Assembly (NCBI GenBank): GCA_016860845.1
Contig: BOKF01000009.1
Location: 1-64,000 of the forward strand
DNA length: 64,000 nt
Reading direction: 5' to 3'
From: Chloroflexota bacterium
GTDB taxonomy: Bacteria > Chloroflexota > Anaerolineae > 4572-78 > J111
Below, one piece after another: positions 14,944 to 22,459 of the stretch. The translations under genes were made by a program, and so were the position numbers. The notes under the pieces were generated by a model that worked only from the letters and a program-made list of their open reading frames with translations, ran no database searches and was not told the origin of the DNA. Every line of letters starts with the position of its first letter. Positions within the stretch are counted from its first letter, which is position 1.

Positions 14944-17676
14944 ATGACCATGACCAGCGCCGAAATTCGGCAGGCGTTTTTAGATTACTTTGAAGAAAAT
15001 AAGCACACCATTGTCCCCAGTTCTTCGCTGGTGCCGGCCGATGACCCGACCTTGCTCTTTACCAACGCCGGCATGGTCCAGTTTAAGGATGCCTTTTTGG
15101 GGTTGGAAGAGCGGCCCTACAAACGGGCGACCACCTCCCAGAAGTGTATGCGCGTCTCCGGCAAGCATAATGACCTGGAAAATGTCGGCCCGTCGCCGCG
15201 CCACCACACCTTTTTTGAGATGTTGGGCAACTTTTCCCTGGGCGACTATTTCAAGCGTGACGCCATTCGCTTTGCCTATGAGTGTCTGACCCGGGTCTAC
15301 GGTATCTCGCCGGAACGGCTCTACTACACCGTTCACACCGGCGACGACGAAGCGTTTGACCTCTGGACAAAGGAAATGAAAGTTTCGCCGGAGCGGGTCT
15401 ACCGCATGGGCGATAAGACCAACTTCTGGCAGATGGCCGATGTTGGTCCCTGCGGCCCCACTTCCGAACTGCACTATGATTGGGGCAAGGAATTCTGCAC
15501 CTGCGGCCAGCCCGACTGTTCGGTGTTTTTGGACAACGGCTGCGAACGCTGGCTGGAAGTCTGGAACCTGGTCTTTATGCAGTTCAACCAGGCCCCCGAT
15601 GGCAGCCGGACCCCCCTCCCTAAACCGGGTGTGGATACCGGCATGGGCCTGGAGCGGATTGTCTCGGTGGTGCAGAACAAGCGGGCCAATTACGAAACCG
15701 ATTTGTTTATGCCGATTATGCGGTGGATTCAAGAGCTGCTGGGCCACAACGAGGCCCAGATGCAAGAACATCTAATTGCTTACCGGGTTATTGCCGACCA
15801 TGGCCGGGCCATTACCTTTATGATTGGCGATGGGGTCATGCCCGGCAACGAAGGGCGCTCCTCGGTCTTGCGCCTGATTTTGCGGCGGGCGGCGCGTTAT
15901 GGCCGCCTGGCCGGTTTTGAAGGCCCTTTTCTGGCTAAGATCGCCGATAAAGTCATCGAGGAGATGGGCGACCATTATATTGAGTTGAAGGCCCGCCGCC
16001 AGTTCATTCTCAACGTTATTACCCAGGAAGAAGAGCGCTTCTTGAAGACCTTCACCAATGGGCTGGAACTCATCGCCGGGCTGGTCGAAAAGTTGAAGGC
16101 TGCCGGCAAAACGGAGATTCCGGGGGATGAGGTTTTCAAACTCTACGCCACTTATGGCTTTCCCAAAGATTTGACCCGCATCATTGCCGACGAGGAGTAC
16201 GGCTTTACGATTGACGAGTCGGGCTACCAGAAGGCGTTTGACCGCCATACCGAAATATCGGGCGGCGACAAGCTGGGTGAGATTGCGGTGGATGTGCTGC
16301 AAGTCTATGCGGGTCTGTTTGATCAACTCAAGAGTGAAGGCAAGCTGGCGGAAAGCGGCGTGATTCACAATCCCTATGACAGCACGGAATTGCCCAGTTC
16401 CGTCGTGGCGATTTTGCGGGATGGGACGGTGGTCAACAGCGCTGGCGAGGGCCAGAAAGTCGAGTTGGTGTTGGCGGCGACGCCTTTCTATGTCGAGTCA
16501 GGCGGCCAGGTTAGCGATACGGGTGAGATCGTTCACTATGCCAACCCCGAAGCGACGCCGAAGTGGACGATGGAAGTCAGCAGTGTGGCTAAGCCGGTCA
16601 ATGGGCTGGTCGTGCATGAAGGGATGATCGCCGAAGGCGCCATCAACGTGGGTGACCCGGCCTGGGCGATTGTGGATTACGAGCGCCGCTGGGATATTAT
16701 GCGCAACCATACGGCAACCCATGTGCTGCACCGCGAACTACGGCGGGTGCTGGGCGATCACGTTGCTCAGGCCGGTTCGTTGGTGGCTCCGGATCGCTTG
16801 CGCTTCGACTTCAGCCACACCCAGATGGTCAGCCAGTCGGAATTGGATGAGATTGAGCGGGCCTGCAACGAGGCGATTTTGGCCGATTTTCCGGTGGTGG
16901 CTCATCAAAAAAGTTTCAGCTCCTTGAAGCAAGCCATCGCCTCCGGGGAAATTATGGCCCTTTTTGGTGAGAAATATGGGGATATGGTCCGCGTTGTCCG
17001 TATCGGCGCGGATGGTCAAGCCTACAGCCGGGAATTATGCGGCGGCACCCACGTCGAGAGAACGGCCCAGATTGGCGGGTTGCATATTACCAGTGAAGGC
17101 AGCGCCGCCGCTGGCGTGCGCCGGATCGAGGCCGTCACCGGGCGGGCGGCGCAGGAGTTAATCCAGGGCCGGCTGGTGACGCTGGAGCAAACGGCTGCCT
17201 TTTTAGGCGTTGCCCCAGAGGAGGTCTATCGCCGTTCCATCTCCTTAATGGCCCAGTTGCAGGAACACGAGAAAAAACTAAAAGAGTTGCAGCGCAAGCT
17301 GGCGCGGGTTGAATTTGAGCGGCTGTTAGCCAAAACACGCGAGGTCAAGGGCATCAAAGTTATTTCCCTGCAAGTTGACACGCCGGATGTGGCTCTACTG
17401 CGTGAAATGAGCGACTGGTTCCGGGATCGGCTCGGCTCCGGGGTGGTGGTTTTGGGTGCGGTGCTGGAAGGAAAGCCTACGATTATCGCGACCGTGACCG
17501 ATGATCTGGTTAAGCGCGGGCTGCATGCGGGCAAGCTGGTCAAAGAGGTGGCCCAGGTGGTGGGCGGCGGCGGCGGCGGCAAGCCGACGATGGCCCAGGC
17601 CGGCGGCAAGGACGCGGCCTATTTGGGCGATGCGCTGGCTAAGGTGGAGAGTCTGGTCGGTGAGGCGGTGAGTTGA
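14944..17676 (+). CDS. alaS: Alanyl-tRNA synthetase
   Basis: A 910-residue class II synthetase that charges tRNA-Ala, with an editing domain for mischarged Ser and Gly. The N-terminal aminoacylation domain shows LFTNAGMVQFKDAF, SGKHNDLENVG, HTFFEMLGNFSLGDYF and CGPTSELHYD. The editing domain has the zinc-binding HTATH (His589, His593) and CGGTH (Cys699, His703). The C-terminal DHHA1/C-Ala part includes the glycine-rich GGGGGGKPTMAQAGG. Length and order match full-length bacterial AlaS. The ATG at 14944 has GAGG 11 bases upstream, and a second ATG two codons on is possible. It precedes an FtsA-like gene across a short repeat, so co-transcription is uncertain. Confidence 0.98.
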   Translation: MTMTSAEIRQAFLDYFEENKHTIVPSSSLVPADDPTLLFTNAGMVQFKDAFLGLEERPYKRATTSQKCMRVSGKHNDLENVGPSPRHHTFFEMLGNFSLGDYFKRDAIRFAYECLTRVYGISPERLYYTVHTGDDEAFDLWTKEMKVSPERVYRMGDKTNFWQMADVGPCGPTSELHYDWGKEFCTCGQPDCSVFLDNGCERWLEVWNLVFMQFNQAPDGSRTPLPKPGVDTGMGLERIVSVVQNKRANYETDLFMPIMRWIQELLGHNEAQMQEHLIAYRVIADHGRAITFMIGDGVMPGNEGRSSVLRLILRRAARYGRLAGFEGPFLAKIADKVIEEMGDHYIELKARRQFILNVITQEEERFLKTFTNGLELIAGLVEKLKAAGKTEIPGDEVFKLYATYGFPKDLTRIIADEEYGFTIDESGYQKAFDRHTEISGGDKLGEIAVDVLQVYAGLFDQLKSEGKLAESGVIHNPYDSTELPSSVVAILRDGTVVNSAGEGQKVELVLAATPFYVESGGQVSDTGEIVHYANPEATPKWTMEVSSVAKPVNGLVVHEGMIAEGAINVGDPAWAIVDYERRWDIMRNHTATHVLHRELRRVLGDHVAQAGSLVAPDRLRFDFSHTQMVSQSELDEIERACNEAILADFPVVAHQKSFSSLKQAIASGEIMALFGEKYGDMVRVVRIGADGQAYSRELCGGTHVERTAQIGGLHITSEGSAAAGVRRIEAVTGRAAQELIQGRLVTLEQTAAFLGVAPEEVYRRSISLMAQLQEHEKKLKELQRKLARVEFERLLAKTREVKGIKVISLQVDTPDVALLREMSDWFRDRLGSGVVVLGAVLEGKPTIIATVTDDLVKRGLHAGKLVKEVAQVVGGGGGGKPTMAQAGGKDAAYLGDALAKVESLVGEAVS

Positions 17677-17679
17677 GGT

Positions 17680-17771
17680 AAGAAAAAAGAAATTAGAAAT
17701 TAAAAATTAGAAGGTACTACCGATGATATCTTAATTCTTATTTCTTAATTCTTATTTCTATTTCTAAATTT
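17680..17771. repeat. AT-rich short-period palindrome between alaS and the FtsA-like gene
   Basis: The left arm (17680-17714) is made of AAATTAGAA-like units and the right arm (17730-17771) of TTCTTAATT and TTCTTATTT units, roughly complementary. It fills the whole spacer and leaves no clear ribosome-binding site for the next gene. Confidence 0.65.
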
Positions 17772-17778
17772 GGTTTTT

Positions 17779-18954
17779 ATGAAATTCCTGCGCCGGTTTC
17801 CTCAAGGAACAAAACAAAGACCTACAGCTTACAGCCTGGTTGACATTGGCCGGGATACGGTCAAAGCCGTGGTGGCGCTGGTCAAGCCTGATCAGCCAGA
17901 AGTGGAAATTATCGGCTATGGGTTGGCTGAGACGGGCGGACATGATATTACCGGCGGGCGGTTAGAGGCGGCAGCGGTCACCGCCCCGGTCAATGCGGCC
18001 CTTACTCAGGCCGAGGACAGCACCGAGGCGGTGGTTGGACGCAAAATTGTGCCGGACGACGTGATTTTTGCCCTGGCCGGTCGAGCCAGCATAGGCCAGT
18101 TGTTTACTGTCCGACAAACTCGTCCCAAAGCGCAGGAACCAATTACGGCTAAAGAGCTGGCCAATCTAAGAGCCAGGGCCGAACGCCTGGTGCGGCAGAA
18201 CTTGGCCCACTTGCCGGTTGAGGGTGGCCAATGGCAAGCTCTGGCGGTGACTGACGCCGGTATTCGCCTGGACGAACACCTGGTGCTGGAGGGCTTGGGG
18301 CTGACCGGTCAGGAGCTTTCCCTGTCTGTTTTTGGCGTGGCCGGTCAAGCGGGCGCGTTACGCGCCCTGCAGGTGCTGGCCAACCGGCTTGATTTGGAAG
18401 TGGCTAATGTGGTGGCCGCTTCACAGGCCCTGGCTGCGGTAACTCCCCAGGCTGAAGCCATTATTGTGGATACCGGTCTCTCCGGCACAGATATTTGTTT
18501 AATCCGGGATAACGCATTGGTCGCGGCTGGCTCGATCCCATTTGGCGGGGCTTTTTTCACCCAAGCCATAGCTCAGGCTCTCAGTCTTGATCCGGCTGAG
18601 GCTGAAAAATTAAAACGAGCTTTTGTGGCCCATGCTTTGCCTCAAGAGAGGGCTGGCCAACTCGAGACTGTTCTGGGTACAGCCCGATGCCGCTGGTATG
18701 ATGCCGTGATGGATTTTTTAGCCGAGTCCGCCCAGGGAAAACCGTTGCCGCGCAAAATCTATTTAAGCGGTGGGGGCAATCTGCTCCCCGGCCTGGATAA
18801 GCTGCTGCGCACCGATCCGGCGCTTTTTCAGCGCGCTCCAGAAGTGGCTCGACTGGGCGCTCAGGCATTAGGGACAGCTAAAGATCTGACGCAGGGTTTG
18901 GATTACAATTTGTTCGGGCTGGCCTTGAGTCTGCTGGTAGGGCTGCCGGATTAA
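17779..18954 (+). CDS. FtsA/PilM-like actin-fold ATPase
   Basis: About 391 residues from the ATG at 17779 (an in-frame TTG at 17770 is not preferred). The fold is that of FtsA/PilM/MreB-type ATPases: phosphate-1-like SLVDIGRDTVKAVVALV near the N-terminus, a phosphate-2-like AIIVDTGLSGTDICLI, then IPFGGAFFTQAIAQAL, and the adenosine-motif-like IYLSGGGNLLPGLDKLL. A role at the membrane in division or envelope-machine assembly is likely for the family, but it is much diverged from E. coli FtsA and no FtsZ lies nearby. Its neighbour is a membrane-anchored baseplate-J-like protein, so it could instead organise a secretion or envelope apparatus. Confidence 0.72.
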   Translation: MKFLRRFPQGTKQRPTAYSLVDIGRDTVKAVVALVKPDQPEVEIIGYGLAETGGHDITGGRLEAAAVTAPVNAALTQAEDSTEAVVGRKIVPDDVIFALAGRASIGQLFTVRQTRPKAQEPITAKELANLRARAERLVRQNLAHLPVEGGQWQALAVTDAGIRLDEHLVLEGLGLTGQELSLSVFGVAGQAGALRALQVLANRLDLEVANVVAASQALAAVTPQAEAIIVDTGLSGTDICLIRDNALVAAGSIPFGGAFFTQAIAQALSLDPAEAEKLKRAFVAHALPQERAGQLETVLGTARCRWYDAVMDFLAESAQGKPLPRKIYLSGGGNLLPGLDKLLRTDPALFQRAPEVARLGAQALGTAKDLTQGLDYNLFGLALSLLVGLPD

Positions 18955-18987
18955 TATGTCATCGGGCGAGTAGCTCCTACGATTGCG

Positions 18988-19017
18988 CGGAGTGAAAAAG
19001 TGCACTTTTTCACTCCG
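18988..19017. repeat. Perfect 30-bp palindrome
   Basis: CGGAGTGAAAAAGTG (18988-19002) is followed immediately by its exact reverse complement. It lies 33 nt after the FtsA-like stop and 45 nt before the next start. With no loop it fits a dimeric-protein binding site or a cruciform. Its A5/T5 tracts could also give a weak terminator on either strand. Confidence 0.7.
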
Positions 19018-19061
19018 TAAATATTGTTCGAAATGTTGGAGGATTAATCCCAGTTATTATT

Positions 19062-20672
19062 ATGGAAAAAGTTGTTTTAAAGCTTGAAGAAACGGACGAT
19101 ATTACATCCATTCGTAGCAGAATGGATTTTGCCTTGGTCCCGCCTGCTGTTGGAAATGGGCAGGTCAAACGCCTGCTGTTGGTGGTGCCGCGCAAAAACA
19201 AGGCCCTGCAAAGCCTGGTCAACATGAAACTGCTGGCCCGCGCGGCTCAAAGCAGGGCTGTTGAATTGGCTGTGGTCAGTGACCATCCGACGGTGCGGGA
19301 TTTTGCCAAGGTAGCGGGGATCAAAGCTTTTGCTAATCTGCACAGCGCCAAATGGGCCGGCTGGGTTTCAGCCGAAACTCCGGTAGCAACACCCCAGGAA
19401 ACTGCGCCGCCGGTCGCACCGGCGCCGATGGAGGAGCGTGGGGGTCAGGCCAGACGAGCTAAACGTAAAAAATATCAGGTGATCCAGGGCAGTGGGCGAG
19501 TCAACATTTGGCAGCAGCTCGGCGCGTTGATTTTGCTCGGCGTTCTGGCTCTGGCTCTGGTGGTGGGTACCTTTGCCCTCTTACCGCAGGCAACGGTGAC
19601 CCTCATTCCCGTGGCGAAACCGCTTGAAACGAATCTGGTCGTCAAAGCTGATCCCACAGCTAAATCGGTGGATTTCAAAACGCTGACTTTTCCGGCGCGG
19701 ACAGCCCAGGTAGAGCTGGCTTTACCGGGCGAAATTGAGACGACCCAGACCGAGTTAGCCGCGGTGGGCAGGGCCGAAGGGACTGTTACTTTTATCAACC
19801 GGACCGAGCAGCCGCAGCTTATCCCTGTCAGTACCACGCTGACAACTTCGGCGGGACAGCCGCTTCAGTTTGCTACTGCCTTTACCACAACAATCCCGCC
19901 TGGGGCCGGCGCTACTTCGACCCCAACGCTGGTGATTGCCGTTGAGCCGGGACCTGATAGTAATGTCGGGGCGGGCCAGCTTAATCGTTTTGAAGACCCA
20001 ACTTTTGGCTTGCTGGCCAGGGTTATTAATGAGCAGCCTTTAGCGGGCGGGAAGATGGAACCGGCCAAAATCGTAGTCCAGGATGATAAAGAACGGCTGC
20101 AAGCCTACCTTCGCCAGAAGATTCAGCAAGAAGGGTTGAGCCGGTTGCAGGCCTCTTTGGGCGAACAGGAGTTTATCTCCCCGGAGACGCTGCAAGTGAT
20201 TGTGCTGGACGTGAAGTATCGAGAATTTTCAGGCGATTTTTCCGACACCTTTGGGGGCGAGATGCAGGCGGTGGTACGCGGCACAGTCGTGGGTGGTTAC
20301 AATGCCAACAGGCTGGCCCTGGCCGCTCTGGAAGCCCAAGTTCCGCCCGGTTATGAATTGGATACTCGGGGCCTGCATTTTGGAGCGGGTGAGGTTCTGG
20401 ATATCCAGGAACAGACCGTCACCTTCCGCATCATTGCTTCGGGGCTGGCCGTGCCGGTTATTGACAAGCATGAAGTCGCCGATGAGGTTGCCTGGCTGCC
20501 GATTGGTGAGGCTCAAAATTTGTTGAATCAGCAGTACGACCTGGCGACCGTACCTGGCGTGGAACTGGAGCCAAGCTGGTTTGTGGAGTGGTTGGGCCGA
20601 TTACCCTACTCACCTTTTCGCATTGAGGTGGTCGTCAAAGAGGCGGTCACGCTGGTGGCCGATAGTGATTGA
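19062..20672 (+). CDS. Membrane-anchored baseplate J/gp47-like protein
   Basis: A 536-residue protein. Residues 1-110 form a soluble alpha/beta region resembling a receiver or Toprim-like fold (RLLLVVPRKNKALQ, ELAVVSDHPTVRDFAK). A basic stretch (RRAKRKKYQ) leads to one transmembrane helix near 150-172 (LILLGVLALALVVGTF). The outer region contains a pattern typical of baseplate J proteins: a G-T-V-T-F-x-N strand, IPVSTTL, TTIPPGAG, VEPGPDSNVGAGQLN and VINEQPLAGG. Chloroflexota genomes often carry such genes annotated as baseplate J/gp47 family, so a phage or contractile-injection origin is possible, but no other tail genes lie here. It is placed between the FtsA-like ATPase and yqgF, six bases before the latter, suggesting an operon. 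Confidence 0.58.
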   Translation: MEKVVLKLEETDDITSIRSRMDFALVPPAVGNGQVKRLLLVVPRKNKALQSLVNMKLLARAAQSRAVELAVVSDHPTVRDFAKVAGIKAFANLHSAKWAGWVSAETPVATPQETAPPVAPAPMEERGGQARRAKRKKYQVIQGSGRVNIWQQLGALILLGVLALALVVGTFALLPQATVTLIPVAKPLETNLVVKADPTAKSVDFKTLTFPARTAQVELALPGEIETTQTELAAVGRAEGTVTFINRTEQPQLIPVSTTLTTSAGQPLQFATAFTTTIPPGAGATSTPTLVIAVEPGPDSNVGAGQLNRFEDPTFGLLARVINEQPLAGGKMEPAKIVVQDDKERLQAYLRQKIQQEGLSRLQASLGEQEFISPETLQVIVLDVKYREFSGDFSDTFGGEMQAVVRGTVVGGYNANRLALAALEAQVPPGYELDTRGLHFGAGEVLDIQEQTVTFRIIASGLAVPVIDKHEVADEVAWLPIGEAQNLLNQQYDLATVPGVELEPSWFVEWLGRLPYSPFRIEVVVKEAVTLVADSD

Positions 20673-20678
20673 GTTTCT

Positions 20679-21089
20679 ATGCGGCTGATGGCATTGGATA
20701 TCGGTGAGCGGCGTATTGGTATTGCCGTCAGTGAGGGCGGTATTTTAGCCACACCGCACAGCGTTTTGCAGCGCAAATCCAAACAGGAAGATTTTGCCAG
20801 GCTGAGACGCCTGGTGACCGAATTGAAGATGGAGCGGGTCATTGTTGGCCTGCCCTATTCGCTGAGTGACCCGGCAGAGATTGGGCCGCAGGCTCGCCGG
20901 GTCATGCGCTACGCCGAGGCTCTGGCAGCAACGCTGCCGGTCCCCATTGAATATTTTGACGAGCGTTATTCGACGGTTGATGCAGCCGCGTCGCTGTCTG
21001 CCCTGGGGAAAAAGAAAGTAGCTATTGATGCCGCCGCAGCGGCAGTGATTTTGCAGAATTACCTGGACTCACTGAAGGATAACCCATAA
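20679..21089 (+). CDS. yqgF: YqgF/RuvX RNase H-fold nuclease
   Basis: A 136-residue member of the YqgF family (putative Holliday-junction resolvase, shown in E. coli to process pre-16S rRNA). The family signature is intact: MALDIGERRIGIAVSE with the first catalytic Asp, VIVGLPYSLSD, YFDERYSTVDAA with acidic residues, and DAAAAAVILQNYLDS with the final Asp. The length is usual. It starts six bases after the baseplate-J-like gene and is followed by an RsbW-like gene after 33 nt, so all three may be one transcript. Confidence 0.95.
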   Translation: MRLMALDIGERRIGIAVSEGGILATPHSVLQRKSKQEDFARLRRLVTELKMERVIVGLPYSLSDPAEIGPQARRVMRYAEALAATLPVPIEYFDERYSTVDAAASLSALGKKKVAIDAAAAAVILQNYLDSLKDNP

Positions 21090-21122
21090 ATCGAGGATAC
21101 GCACCTGGCATGGATTCAGATA

Positions 21123-21560
21123 ATGGCTAAAAAGAAGGATAAAGTGGTCGAAATCTACATCCCCAGTGAATTAGGCTACGAGAAGATCCCCATGGCGGCG
21201 GCAGCCACGGTAGCCCAGCGCATGGGCTTTTCCCCGGACCGGATTGAAGACTTAAAAACTGCCATCGGCGAAGCTGTGACCAATGCGATTGAGCATGGTA
21301 ATCAATCCAACGTGGGGATCAAAGTTCTGGTTGAGCTGACCGTTCAGGACAAGTCTTTGACCTTAAATGTGGTTGATAAGGGAAAAAAACCAATTCCTGA
21401 AATCGCCGATGTGGACGAGACATTTGAAAACCGTCCCGGTTACCCAAGAGGGTTGGGGATGTTTTTGATCAGGCGGCTGGTGGATGAAATGGTCGTATCG
21501 GCCAAGCCGGGACGCAATGAAGTGCGCATGGTTATCCATCTGGAACCAAAGTCTGGCTGA
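21123..21560 (+). CDS. RsbW-like anti-sigma-factor kinase (HATPase)
   Basis: A 145-residue GHKL ATPase of the anti-sigma/serine-kinase group. The N box is GEAVTNAIEHGNQ and the G box is RGLGMFLIRRLVDEM, and the region between them is compact as in RsbW and SpoIIAB. Such proteins bind a sigma factor or phosphorylate an STAS anti-antagonist. No partner sigma factor, STAS protein or PP2C phosphatase lies nearby, so the target is unknown. The ribosome-binding site is weak. The gene is convergent with the FHA gene. Confidence 0.88.
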   Translation: MAKKKDKVVEIYIPSELGYEKIPMAAAATVAQRMGFSPDRIEDLKTAIGEAVTNAIEHGNQSNVGIKVLVELTVQDKSLTLNVVDKGKKPIPEIADVDETFENRPGYPRGLGMFLIRRLVDEMVVSAKPGRNEVRMVIHLEPKSG

Positions 21561-21591
21561 TTTTTGTATAGCTGAGGGTCTTCGCCATCTT

Positions 21592-21624
21592 GTTCCCACG
21601 CTTTGTGTCACGCTTGCGTGGGAA
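21592..21624. repeat. GTTCCCACGC hairpin between convergent genes
   Basis: GTTCCCACGC (21592-21601) pairs perfectly with GCGTGGGAAC (21615-21624) across a 13-base loop. The motif recalls a widespread bacterial intergenic repeat. A decayed copy (GTTGCCACGCTT...TTTGGGAAC) lies near 26434-26464. It may act as a bidirectional terminator. Confidence 0.65.
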
Positions 21625-21635
21625 CGAGAGAAGAT

Positions 21636-22157
21636 TTAGAAAGTTTGAATGTAAACTTCGATGAGCAGCCGGCCGAGTTGTAGCATGTCCCCGTCGTGGA
21701 GCGCTTCGGGCAAATAGGGGACGAGGCGATTACCGTTAATGAAAGTGCCATTTCTGCTGGCCAGGTCTTCGATGATAATGGCCCCACTTTGGCTAAAGAT
21801 ACCGGCGTGACGCCGCGAGACGCTTTTGGCTGCCTCACCATCATGGGTCAGGTCAATCTCGGGAAATATATTGACCGTAGGGTCCATCCGCCCCAGGTAG
21901 ACGAATTTGTTAAACGGAAATTCAACCTCGCGTTTTTTGTCGCCTATTTTGAGGCGAATGAGGGTTGGCCTCGCAGGTTGTTGATCTGAAATAAGAGCCT
22001 GGGAATGAGAGGATGGCCCACCCCGCCAGGCAATAGCGGTAACGTCTAAATGATCGGTTTCCCGATTTTCCTTGTCAAGCAGACAATAACCACATTCGTT
22101 ACAAAATATTGTATTAATGACATGGGTTGACTGGCAGAATTGACACCTGACTATCAT
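21636..22157 (-). CDS. FHA-domain protein with N-terminal zinc ribbon
   Basis: A 173-residue protein. The N-terminus has two cysteine pairs (CQFCQSTHVINTIFCNECGYC) typical of a small zinc ribbon. A linker of about 45 residues leads to an FHA domain (about 85-170): VYLGRMDP, SRRHAGIF with the phosphothreonine-contacting Ser-Arg and His, and SRNGTFINGNRL. FHA domains read phosphothreonine on partner proteins, so this is probably an adaptor for Ser/Thr-kinase signalling. No such kinase is in the window. The gene is divergent from the REC-GAF-kinase gene and convergent with the RsbW-like gene. Confidence 0.88.
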   Translation of the reverse strand: MIVRCQFCQSTHVINTIFCNECGYCLLDKENRETDHLDVTAIAWRGGPSSHSQALISDQQPARPTLIRLKIGDKKREVEFPFNKFVYLGRMDPTVNIFPEIDLTHDGEAAKSVSRRHAGIFSQSGAIIIEDLASRNGTFINGNRLVPYLPEALHDGDMLQLGRLLIEVYIQTF

Positions 22158-22459
22158 TACATAACTTCTCTGGATTTTCGTATATTCAAAAATCTTCTTA
22201 AATTTGACCGCTAATCATCCTACCTTAATTAAATGATAACACAGCCAAATTTGAAATTGGTTTGAGCTTTCCGAAAATGGGTTTAGATAAGAGCCACACA
22301 AAGGCTTGCCGGCTCTCTCCTCCTTAATGCTCCCTCAGCAAAGTCCAGATAATAAGAAGAAGATACCCCTTGTGTAAACGACGGTATTGCCGTAAAATTT
22401 AGAGTATGTGTTCTTCATCTTTAGCGAGCAAGCTGTTACGCCATCAGGGATAAATTTTT
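22158..22459. other. Divergent spacer between FHA gene and sensor kinase
   Basis: These 302 nt are AT-rich and contain no gene. They hold a small GAGCC...GGCTC hairpin (about 22291-22315) and a candidate promoter for the kinase at 22370-22398. No clear promoter was found for the FHA gene. Confidence 0.5.
22370..22398 (+). promoter_or_regulatory. Candidate sigma-70 promoter of the sensor kinase
   Basis: TTGTGT (22370-22375) and TAAAAT (22393-22398) are spaced by 17 bases and lie 62 nt before the kinase ATG. The -35 match is partial. Confidence 0.35.

Noticed and set aside
19062..20672. Baseplate-J-like gene as evidence of a prophage
   Set aside because: No integrase, capsid, tail, portal or terminase gene lies nearby, and the flanking genes (yqgF, alaS) are chromosomal.
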